Assembly (NCBI GenBank): GCA_963580285.1
Contig: OY757020.1
Location: 101,125,497-101,189,496, forward strand
Direction: 5' to 3'
DNA: 64,000 bases
DNA from: Lucinisca nassula
Taxonomy: Eukaryota; Mollusca; Bivalvia; Lucinida; Lucinidae
The first letter of the stretch is position 1, and every line of letters begins with the position of its first letter. This document shows, piece after piece, positions 1-7,862 of the stretch. A program made the position numbers and the translations under genes. The notes beneath the pieces were generated by a model. It made no database searches and was not told the origin of the DNA. It saw nothing but the letters and a program-made list of their open reading frames with translations.

Positions 1-395
1 GTAACAGACAAGCCCAAATTCCGTTCTGTAAGAATAATACTGCGATTTAGCGAATGTTTTTCTAGGCGTTATCATCAGTATAGAAGCCTGTCGACCTGTT
101 TTACCATGAGCTTTTATCAATTTCCTGAGATAAAGTTTCACTTGACACGTTTTCCCGGTGCCCATTTGTGATTTGATAAAATAACATACACCGCCTTCAT
201 AATGTGTTGGTAATGGTTGTATATATCTTTCACTTTTAGAATATAGGTGTACTTGTGAATGTCCATATTTTCGTTTTAACTCTTTTTCAATGAATTCGTT
301 TTCAAATCTTTTTGTAGGATATCCGTAGTTATCGTAGATATAATCTTTACAAATTTTCGTTAACGATTTAAAAGTGCGTGATTTTTTGATAGCCA

Positions 396-396
<1 letters not shown>
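1..396 (-). CDS. Origin-binding/replicative helicase, N-terminal part (cut by window edge)
   Basis: An open frame of 132 codons starts with ATG at 396 and runs off the left edge without a stop. About residues 79-86 read QMGTGKTC, a Walker A loop. About 30 residues later comes an ITPRKTF-like segment, which fits helicase motif Ia. In herpesvirus origin-binding proteins (UL9 family, superfamily 2) a P-loop with a short glycine-rich MGTGKT core is followed by a similar segment. The domain is expected to unwind the viral replication origin in the nucleus. Only the first ATPase motifs are visible. The DEAH box and later motifs lie outside the window, so another SF2 helicase is possible. The gene diverges from the plus-strand cluster starting at 631, and its 5' leader is a TC microsatellite. 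Confidence 0.6.

Positions 397-398
<2 letters not shown>

Positions 399-456
<58 letters not shown>
399..456. repeat. (TC)n microsatellite
   Basis: About 29 uninterrupted TC units lie two bases upstream of the helicase start codon, so on the minus strand the leader is a GA tract directly before the ATG. It may be a polypurine promoter or leader element, or simple slippage after integration. From 457 to 630 the DNA is AT-rich and I see no gene. Confidence 0.95.
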
Positions 457-458
<2 letters not shown>

Positions 459-630
459 GGATTTATGGTGAGTGCGCGTTAGATTTTTTCTTCCTACTTT
501 AAATATCGTTTTTGTATATTTTAATTATTAATGAGTAAGAGAGAGAAAAAAACTCGATAAATAATGATATGTATATAAATTTGGATAATGCATGATTTTT
601 TTCAGTTTTCACATAGATATTTATTGAAAC

Positions 631-732
631 ATGAGGGAGCTTTCAGATAAAGAAACTACAATTTTATTAACAGCTTTAGGACTCTTAATATTCGTAAATA
701 TTCTTCTCCATCTTCTTATTTTTTGGATTTAA
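631..732 (+). CDS. Small single-pass membrane peptide (33 aa), hypothetical
   Basis: An ATG at 631 opens 33 codons ending in TAA at 730-732. The first ten residues are charged (MRELSDKETT) and the remaining 23 are almost entirely hydrophobic (Leu, Ile, Phe, Val), ending in Trp-Ile. This is the pattern of a tail-anchored or single-span membrane peptide. It ends 26 bases before the nuclease gene on the same strand and could share its transcript. No family is recognised. Such a short frame could be chance, but the separation into a charged head and a full-length membrane span argues for coding. Confidence 0.4.
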   Translation: MRELSDKETTILLTALGLLIFVNILLHLLIFWI

Positions 733-758
733 TGTTTCTTTTTTAAAAGTACGGACCA

Positions 759-1859
759 ATGCTTTCAAAAGAATTTATTGAGAATTATACTGGAAGTATA
801 CCAAATCGATATCGTTTGATTAAAGAAGCGCTATACTCATATGAATTTACGACTACTTGTCCAAATAAAGACCTACTTAGTGTCGGGTTAGGTGACTCGG
901 TGATTCATTTTGCTCAATATCTATATGAAAAATGTATCGAAGATACAGACGTCTGGTATGATATGAAACTTTTCTTCAACGGCGAAGATAAGGTTATTCG
1001 ATACGCAGCACGAACTAATAAAAAGGTGCTGTTTTTATCTTTGTTTCATTTACGTAAGTTCTTCGAAATGATTATGGGTAACATTGAAGCGGAAGACCAA
1101 GGTCATTTAAAATCTCCTCCATATAGGAATTTATTACCGAGGAATAACGGTGATATGGGTATTGCTGGAGAGAATTTTACCAAACATATAGTTATGGAAA
1201 AACATTTAAAGAAATGCGTAAATGATGGCAGTAAATTGCTTATATGCGAAATACCTAATTGTGCTACAACCCCGGATTTATTAATATTCGATGATGATAT
1301 TAATGTGGAGTATCATAGTTTTAGAGCAGTGACTGACTTTTGCAACGGCATTGTGGAAGTCAAATCGACCAAACTAAACAATGAGGTCAAATGCCCGGTC
1401 AGCGGTTCTGAATTGGTCGAGTTGTTGGAGCGTTGGACTAAATTTAAAAAACTTTTAAAGAATGAACAAACGTGTTGTAAGTCAATTCCGCATTGGATGT
1501 CAAATCAGCGTATGATGAGTAAGTTACACGTACAAATAGGAAATATAAGTGTACATGAAAGGAATAAATCTAATATCTCGATTATACCCGGACAGTTGTG
1601 GATCAACTTAGTTTCAAACCCTATAGGGCGTCAAATACTCGGACAGCTTATGTCTGTGGCGTCACTGCAACTATATAGAAGACAAAGATTGGATGCTTAT
1701 TTATCATTGGTATTTTTTAAGGATTTTGAATCTCCAGAATTTGTCGTGTGTTTGAATTTTACTGTAGATTGCGATTTACTCAAAAGAGTTAATGAAGACA
1801 TTGGAAATCGAATATTTGACTCCGATATAATCAAATTGGCTAAGAAATATTTGAAATAA
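759..1859 (+). CDS. PD-(D/E)XK exonuclease, herpesvirus alkaline-nuclease-like
   Basis: The protein has 366 residues. A restriction-endonuclease-like catalytic core is visible: GENFTKH around Glu138, then TPDLLIF with Asp173, then GIVEVKST with Glu200 and Lys202. The spacing of Asp, then Glu-x-Lys on the next strand, fits the alkaline exonuclease family (UL12-like, related to lambda-type and YqaJ exonucleases), which processes replicating viral DNA in the nucleus and supports recombination. The C-terminal third has no recognised domain. It heads a plus-strand run of four genes, with the kinase starting 78 bases downstream. The frame is intact. Assignment to the fold is fairly safe; orthology to UL12 is inferred. 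Confidence 0.65.
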   Translation: MLSKEFIENYTGSIPNRYRLIKEALYSYEFTTTCPNKDLLSVGLGDSVIHFAQYLYEKCIEDTDVWYDMKLFFNGEDKVIRYAARTNKKVLFLSLFHLRKFFEMIMGNIEAEDQGHLKSPPYRNLLPRNNGDMGIAGENFTKHIVMEKHLKKCVNDGSKLLICEIPNCATTPDLLIFDDDINVEYHSFRAVTDFCNGIVEVKSTKLNNEVKCPVSGSELVELLERWTKFKKLLKNEQTCCKSIPHWMSNQRMMSKLHVQIGNISVHERNKSNISIIPGQLWINLVSNPIGRQILGQLMSVASLQLYRRQRLDAYLSLVFFKDFESPEFVVCLNFTVDCDLLKRVNEDIGNRIFDSDIIKLAKKYLK

Positions 1860-1937
1860 TAACATGATAACTTTGTCATTATTTTTATGTTTCATTAGTT
1901 TAATCGGGAGGATGCAGGGGTAAACATAACAAAAATC

Positions 1938-3308
1938 ATGAACAATAAGGTCAACCGATACAACAGTTGTCCAAACTTCGTCAAAATAACTAGTTCAATG
2001 TGCAGGAATTTTTCGAGGCGTTTAAATTATACGAATGATGACGCTGCCCTAAAACGTTATCTTTCACTTCGATATAGCAAAATTGAAAAACCTGCAATTG
2101 ATCTTGGGCCTATTTATTTTGGAAATTATAATGGTACAAAAGAGGTTATTAAAAGAGTGAGTGAAGAAGAGAAGTATGCAATAGAGCGATTGAAAAATTG
2201 TCCATCTAGTATCGTATGTCTTCCTAAAGTAGTGCTACACAATATTGCCATATTCAACTACAGAGGCATTGATTTGCATCAATTTCGCGAAAAGCTAGCG
2301 ACATTCAGTGTTAAGAAAAGAATAAATTTATGGATTGAAATAGTCGATCGTGTCTTATGGATACACAAACATTACGGTTTAGCCAATACCGATATAAAGC
2401 TGGAAAATATTTTAATCGATCCGAAAAACACGAATGTTGTTTTATGCGATTTGGGGTCGTTTGTAAATGCTGAACTGGGCGTGTCTGTATTGAATGGTCC
2501 TAAATGTTACCAAACGTCGGCTTGCTATGCTCCTCATGTACCGGAACATTTCACAAGTTTGCTTTCGTTTGAGATTTATTTACTGAGTCGCGTTTATCTT
2601 GAGATAAGATTTCCTGAAATTTTCGACTGCGTTAATGAGTATGATGCCGGGAAACTACAAACACATCTAGGCACTGCTGATAAGTTTATATTGAAAATAT
2701 GCCGAGAACAATATAACGACTACAAAACTCGCGAACAATTTCTTAAAGATATATTACCGTTTAGAAATAAGTTTCGGACTATTAGAGGCGAGCTGATGAA
2801 ACAAAACATTCAAAAACGCCATTTGGTGACAATGCCCAACAGGACGTTGAGTACTGAACAAGCAAAAGAATTATGGGTAGAAAAATACGTGTTTGGAATT
2901 CTGAAAACCATAGATAGTCTTCAAAAGTTTGAACGGGAAAGGGTTTTCTTGAAAAGTAGAGGTGAAGAAATCGACGAAGAAGCAAGTCAGCTGCTTCGAA
3001 GCAATGTCAAAGAATTTTATAGCCGGGTCTGTCATAACGCGATGGAGGGCAAATTCCCCTCAACTGTATGTTTGCTCATTATACATTTATTTCATGAGAT
3101 AGCGCGAGTATTTGGGCGTCACGCCGTCCATGGCGAGTTTAAACTCGATCTAGTTGATTTAACGAGAGAGTTTGGTCATAACCTGCGCCCTTTGCGAAAG
3201 AATTACTGGTTTTCAAGAGAATATAAGAACATATTTACAATCGGTTATTACGTAACGCCTTCTGGCAAATTAATGACCTTAAATTTAATGATTAAAAAAT
3301 GTATGTAA
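1938..3308 (+). CDS. Viral Ser/Thr protein kinase
   Basis: The 456-residue protein carries a divergent protein kinase domain in its first half. Lys72 in EVIKRV is the likely ATP lysine. The catalytic loop is NTDIKLEN (residues 150-157), with Asp152, Lys154 and Asn157 in the standard positions but Asn-Thr replacing the usual His-Arg. DLG (171-173) takes the place of the Mg-binding DFG. Herpesviruses encode conserved kinases (UL13/UL97 type) that phosphorylate tegument and host nuclear proteins, and this one probably has that kind of role. The C-terminal 200 residues match nothing I recognise. Its stop codon overlaps the terminase start by ten bases, indicating tight packing. The catalytic residues are all present, so activity is plausible. 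Confidence 0.7.
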   Translation: MNNKVNRYNSCPNFVKITSSMCRNFSRRLNYTNDDAALKRYLSLRYSKIEKPAIDLGPIYFGNYNGTKEVIKRVSEEEKYAIERLKNCPSSIVCLPKVVLHNIAIFNYRGIDLHQFREKLATFSVKKRINLWIEIVDRVLWIHKHYGLANTDIKLENILIDPKNTNVVLCDLGSFVNAELGVSVLNGPKCYQTSACYAPHVPEHFTSLLSFEIYLLSRVYLEIRFPEIFDCVNEYDAGKLQTHLGTADKFILKICREQYNDYKTREQFLKDILPFRNKFRTIRGELMKQNIQKRHLVTMPNRTLSTEQAKELWVEKYVFGILKTIDSLQKFERERVFLKSRGEEIDEEASQLLRSNVKEFYSRVCHNAMEGKFPSTVCLLIIHLFHEIARVFGRHAVHGEFKLDLVDLTREFGHNLRPLRKNYWFSREYKNIFTIGYYVTPSGKLMTLNLMIKKCM

Positions 3309-5506
3309 CGAACAAATATAAGGTGATTTTTGAATTTCAAATGATGTGCTTGTCTGCTGACAAGGATACCGCTAAAACTGTTCCAACGAGTACTTGGGGA
3401 GGATTAGATTTTGTCGATCATCTGATTAACCAGTTACTTTTTGACGTTGAAGAAAATATGTATCGAGTGCTAACGACCTTTGATCAGTCCCAAAGCGGAG
3501 ATCAACGTTATAAAAGGCGTAATTTTGATGATGTTTGGGAATCGGAGGATTGGTTATGGGGCCAGGATTTAGAATCATTTGAAGACACGTCAAGGTTGAA
3601 CATTTTGGAAAAGACTGTCGCTGACACTATTCAAAAACAGTTATCCGAACTTGACCCGTATCTATCCTTTATAGACGCTTGTTTTTCCAAGTTTCACCGA
3701 GACGGAAGATTAACGGAGTTGTTCCAAAGATCTTTCATATACGAAGTCCTATTTCACCATATAATCCACCGAAAAAACACGAACCTAGCGAAAGCGTTTA
3801 TTCAAGCGAGACGTCGATCTGTGTTGGGTATTGAGCCTTATGATCCTACGGTTTTGTACGTGTCAAAATGGTACTCTAAAAAATACGCTTATTTCATAGT
3901 GCCACGCAGAATGGGCAAAACGTATGCTCAAATGTTAGTAATTGCCTTTACCGCATGTTATTTTGACGAGAATAAGACTATATACGCGGCTCACAATAAA
4001 AATTTAGCAGAATCAACTCGTCATGGCGTAGAACAAATTTTATATGAAGAAAGTAAAATTGACTCCCAATTGATTAAACGCATTAATACGCCTATCGACG
4101 TAACTGAAGTCGTAAGAGGAGGAAGCGAAAAAATTTCGACTGTAGACTATATATCCGGCGCAAATGGAAAAGCTCCACGGGGGAAGACTGCGAACTTTTT
4201 TTGCTGCGATGAATCGGTCAACGTTCCTCTCATGAATTTGCCGGCAATTATGGCTCACGGTACGTTAAGTTCGTGCAAAATGATTTTTCTTACTTCACCT
4301 TGTGCTGATAAGGTGGATTTATTTAAGCGCATAGTTTTTGGTCTCATCCCAAAAAACGACGTGATTAATCTATACAGGGTTAGTTTTTTCTGTTTGGATC
4401 CAAAACATTTGAAGTACGTTAAGAGCCAAGCCGCGTGCCCAAAATTACACATGTATGTTCCGAATCATGTTGTTTTGGACACAGCTAATGCCGAAATAAC
4501 CAGTGTGCTAACTAACTGCGAAGAATCTTACGAAAACGAATTGGGTATACTTACTAAGCGCGATTTACCCGAAAATTCTGGTGAAAATGGAAATATATTT
4601 TCATTGGAATTGATCAGATTCCTTACAAAAGATCCTTACGCCATACAGACGGTGACTATCGAAGAAATTGACGAAGCGTTCTTTTATTTCGATCCTTCAA
4701 TAAATTCGGCCAAGTCGAGCGCAAATGCTTTATGCGCTGTCGGTAAAACCGCTTCCGATGTACCTATTTTGTTGTACTGCGACGAAATTATAAATGAAGT
4801 TGGGGTTTGCATGCTCGACTATTCCTCCAGAATGACTTCGATGATAATAAATGCAATGGATCACATACATGAATCCCTCTTCGAAGCTCGATGTTTGAAA
4901 AAGAGCCGACGGGTGAACTGTACAAAACGATTGCGATATTATTTAGCAATCGAAGCGAACTGCCAAGAAATAGTTGCTTCTGAACTTTACACGAGAGTTA
5001 GAAGATTTTGCCGAACTGTGTCAGATAAATACGATGTATTTTTTTATTTTTACGGATCCGACGAAAAAACAAAACGCTACAGAAAGGAACTACAAGGAAG
5101 GAAACCGGGCTATTGGCTTTTAGCTAAAAAAGCAGACATCTTTCGGCTTACAATACAGCATATCAATAGGCGAAAAATTTTCATAAGTTGCGCTCTCGGA
5201 TGGCAAAACGCTGAACAACCCATTACGCCCTTACTTAGTCAACTGAAAAATTTCTGTTACGATTCTCGGAAAGAAACTTACACGGGGAAAGTTGCAAAAA
5301 CGTCTCGCGACGATATGGTTGTATGTTTATTATTAGCAACTCATCTTTGTTTGGTCTTCAGCGGAACGTTTCTAAGTAACAAATATAAAGGGAATATCGT
5401 CCATTTTGGCGCCAACGAACCGTGGGTACATTCTTCACTGATCACCAATGATGGAGCCTACATACAGTTTGGACAGAGAAATGTTAAGGAGACGTATTTA
5501 CGATGA
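3299..5506 (+). CDS. Terminase large subunit, DNA-packaging ATPase/nuclease
   Basis: The 735-residue protein is the packaging motor subunit that threads viral DNA into the capsid through the portal and cuts it to length. The ATPase half has Walker A VPRRMGKT (201-208), Walker B FFCCDE (300-305) with catalytic Glu305, and coupling motif IFLTSP (329-334). The nuclease half has the RNase H-like acid set: Asp465 in YFDPS, Glu552 in AIEAN, and Asp671/Asp672 in SRDDMVV. This architecture is shared by all herpesviruses and tailed phages. The frame is uninterrupted, without an intron. The next gene begins inside its last 60 bases in another frame. The alternative start at Met15 cannot be excluded. 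This is the clearest herpesvirus hallmark in the window. Confidence 0.92.
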   Translation: MYVTNKYKVIFEFQMMCLSADKDTAKTVPTSTWGGLDFVDHLINQLLFDVEENMYRVLTTFDQSQSGDQRYKRRNFDDVWESEDWLWGQDLESFEDTSRLNILEKTVADTIQKQLSELDPYLSFIDACFSKFHRDGRLTELFQRSFIYEVLFHHIIHRKNTNLAKAFIQARRRSVLGIEPYDPTVLYVSKWYSKKYAYFIVPRRMGKTYAQMLVIAFTACYFDENKTIYAAHNKNLAESTRHGVEQILYEESKIDSQLIKRINTPIDVTEVVRGGSEKISTVDYISGANGKAPRGKTANFFCCDESVNVPLMNLPAIMAHGTLSSCKMIFLTSPCADKVDLFKRIVFGLIPKNDVINLYRVSFFCLDPKHLKYVKSQAACPKLHMYVPNHVVLDTANAEITSVLTNCEESYENELGILTKRDLPENSGENGNIFSLELIRFLTKDPYAIQTVTIEEIDEAFFYFDPSINSAKSSANALCAVGKTASDVPILLYCDEIINEVGVCMLDYSSRMTSMIINAMDHIHESLFEARCLKKSRRVNCTKRLRYYLAIEANCQEIVASELYTRVRRFCRTVSDKYDVFFYFYGSDEKTKRYRKELQGRKPGYWLLAKKADIFRLTIQHINRRKIFISCALGWQNAEQPITPLLSQLKNFCYDSRKETYTGKVAKTSRDDMVVCLLLATHLCLVFSGTFLSNKYKGNIVHFGANEPWVHSSLITNDGAYIQFGQRNVKETYLR

Positions 5507-6817
5507 AGACCTGAATCGCAAAGTAAGGGCTCTTCTTCGTAAAAGATTTTTGTCACCGCTTCTTTCGAGCAACTGCTCTAAGTTGATAGTTGAGCCTGAA
5601 GTCACCCTTTTCGGTCGGATTCTTCGGGATAGGGAAGAGTTGTTGAGAAAAACCAGAAATCCCTATCCTCGCAAGTGCGATTTCAGTGTCATAAATTCGA
5701 AGCTAAATGCCCATAAAGAGGTTCTTGAGGAAACTAAAAAGGAGGTTATACGGGCTTATGCGAGGAAGAATTTAATGGGAATACACATACAATTAATGCG
5801 AACCATTCGATGTCATTTCTACTCACGATTTGAAATTCAGAAGTACGTGGCATGGAAATTAAGTTTTGAAAATCTTAAAGGCTCCAGCTATGAGCCAGGC
5901 GCGTTTATTGACATGATGGTGAAAAGACATCTACGGGAGACGTCAGTCAGGATTTCCGCCACGACATATGAGGAAGAAACGGGATTAAGGCACGCCGCCT
6001 TAGTGCGGGCAAATTTTCGAGTAAGGGATCACGTTCTACATCCTTTCAAGGCGCCTTACATGCCTAAGGATACTGAATATACGGCCGGGGCGATGTTGAA
6101 AATGGTGACTGCCGTAAACCGATGCTCTTTTGCGCTAAATAATATCAGTCATGTCCGAGCATATGACACTCCGGCACTCTTATTTGACGCCGCCCGAAAA
6201 TCTGGCCGTTCATTTGAATCGTTTTGTCACGAATTTGAGAACATTTCTTGTTTGATACCGGACAGTGCGGTAATTATTGGCAAAGATATTCCAATGTTGA
6301 GAGATATTTCCAATTTATTTTGGTTATACAATACGAGGCATGAAGAACCGGGAGGTATGAATGTTGACTGTCCTTATAACATATTATTCGTGGATTTGGA
6401 ACAAGTGCATAAAAGTTTGGTGGCTGAATCGTTAATTTGGCGATTTGTACTAAAACGACATATAGGTGGTCAGACATTACTGGACTCATATAAGAATAAG
6501 TATCTGAACGCAATTCCTCCGTTCAATTTATGCCAAGAATACCCGGGGATATTCGCAATTCTGATGCATTTTCTGTGGCAAAAAGATCAAGATGATTTTA
6601 AAACTATACGATGGGCATTGCATACCATACAAAGTACTCCAAAGCGTTTATATCGAGAGAATGTAGACCGCGCGGCCGATATTATTATAAATTTAATGTA
6701 TAGAATAGATGATGCTGCCGCAGTTTTGGATAATAAAAACTGGCACTTTGAGACTAACAATTATAAAGAGTATTTAATGGATGCTTCAAATCATTTTTTA
6801 TTGAATAATGTATTATG

Positions 6818-6824
<7 letters not shown>
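5448..6824 (+). CDS. Hypothetical herpes-like protein, 458 aa
   Basis: An intact frame starts with two adjacent ATGs (5448 and 5451) inside the 3' end of the terminase gene and ends in TAA at 6822-6824. The predicted protein is basic at its N-terminus (many Arg in residues 8-32), helix-rich throughout and Trp-rich near the C-terminus. It has no signal peptide, membrane span or motif that I recognise. The overlap with terminase suggests the two genes are expressed together, so a packaging or capsid role (a portal, for example) is worth testing, but that is only inference from position. A 26-base run of A begins at the stop codon. Confidence 0.6.

Positions 6825-6848
<24 letters not shown>
6823..6848 (+). 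repeat. A26 homopolymer at the end of a gene
   Basis: A run of 26 A starts inside the TAA stop codon of the plus-strand gene. It is followed within five bases by the left end of a small inverted-repeat element. It could be slippage or a remnant of a poly(A) tail captured by retroposition. Confidence 0.9.
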
Positions 6849-6853
6849 CAATA

Positions 6854-7029
6854 CAGTCAAACCTGTCTTAGTGGCCACCAATTAAGCAAGCAAACTGTCT
6901 TAAGCAAGCAGGCATTCAGTTCCCGAAAAAGGAAAATGCATTAAAATTCACCTGTGTAAAGCAAGCACCTGCCTTAAGCAAGCACTTTTTGAACATTCCA
7001 GAGGTGCTTGCTTAATACATGTTGGACTG
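6854..7029. mobile_element. MITE with Tc1/mariner (pogo-like) ends, TA target site
   Basis: The 176-bp element begins CAGTCAAACCTG and ends with the near-reverse complement CATGTTGGACTG (10 of 12 match). It is flanked on both sides by TA (6852-6853 and 7030-7031), the target-site duplication of Tc1/mariner elements. Inside are four direct copies of an AAGCAAGC motif (near 6885, 6902, 6961, 6977) and one inverted copy (near 7004). There is no coding capacity. It lies between two convergent viral genes, where insertion would be least harmful. The ends resemble pogo-type elements common in invertebrate genomes, which suggests that a host transposase acted on this viral DNA. Confidence 0.65.
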
Positions 7030-7067
7030 TAAATAAACAAACTCATGGGGCATGTAGCAAACATATT

Positions 7068-7775
7068 TTAATAATCATCATCAGAATCATCATCAGTATC
7101 TTCTTCTTCTTCTTCGTCGTCGTTATCAACTGCAGGTTGTTTATACCGGCTTTCTTCCCGACATAAATCGTACTCTTTAACCATGGGTTTAGTTTGGATG
7201 ACAACTTTTTTCTTTAAAATGCCATTGGGCGAAGAAAGTTCGCTCGCGAATGGCGATAGAACGGGTACATTTGGTAAATTGTTCCCGATATTGTCATCAT
7301 TATTGTCATCATTATTTTCATTATCATTATTTTCGTTACGATCGTCGTCATGCTGTATATATGATGGTTGTAATAGCTTACTTTCTCTTCGATCCTTTTC
7401 TAGCTCTGAATAAATCATTTGCTGATCTAACAGTTCGTCTTTCATTTCTTCTTGTTCCATCTTCAGATCGTGTATTTGATCGATTAAAGGTAAGATTTTG
7501 TGACCTGTCTGTGTAATTTGTTTCAGAGTTTTCTTCGCTTTATGTAATTTTTGAAGAATGCTCACGTCTCGCTTGCGTCTCGATTTGTTATCGATGCGAA
7601 ATTTATCTAAATTTATGCCTATTAATTCATTGTATAGATTTGATGTCAGCGAACCAGCTGCTCCTTCTGGAAATAATTTATCGCGTTCTCGACTTATGGC
7701 TAAAGCCCGACTGTTCAGATATCTGTCTAAATTTAATCGTAACTGCTGTCTATCTAAAGTATCGTTTAGAGTCAT
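7068..7775 (-). CDS. Acidic coiled-coil protein, 235 aa, unknown function
   Basis: The first 60 residues are mixed and charged. Residues 65-145 are Lys/Glu/Leu-rich with heptad character and probably form a coiled coil. A low-complexity stretch of Asp and Asn follows, and the last 20 residues are almost purely acidic (DDEEEEEDTDDDSDD). It lies 88 bases downstream of the major capsid protein gene on the same strand and may be co-transcribed. A tegument, capsid-associated or DNA-mimic role is possible, but no family is recognised. The low-complexity tail overlaps frames on the other strand that are artefacts of its repeats. Confidence 0.6.
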   Translation of the reverse strand: MTLNDTLDRQQLRLNLDRYLNSRALAISRERDKLFPEGAAGSLTSNLYNELIGINLDKFRIDNKSRRKRDVSILQKLHKAKKTLKQITQTGHKILPLIDQIHDLKMEQEEMKDELLDQQMIYSELEKDRRESKLLQPSYIQHDDDRNENNDNENNDDNNDDNIGNNLPNVPVLSPFASELSSPNGILKKKVVIQTKPMVKEYDLCREESRYKQPAVDNDDEEEEEDTDDDSDDDY

Positions 7776-7862
7776 GTTATTTTATATTTTCCATTTCCTC
7801 TCAGTTTTTTTCTTCAATAATTTGATAACAATGAAAACAATGCAAGGCACATATAAAAACAA

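Noticed and set aside
1864..1923. 19-codon hydrophobic frame between nuclease and kinase genes
   Set aside because: Signal-peptide-like but far too short, and it lies in a leader region; probably chance.
5448..6824. Portal protein call for the gene after terminase
   Set aside because: Position is suggestive, but no portal motif or typical length (usually over 600 residues) is seen; left as hypothetical.
7183..7516. Plus-strand frames over the acidic coiled-coil gene
   Set aside because: Ser/Phe-rich products are the antisense of GAT/GAA repeats in the real gene.
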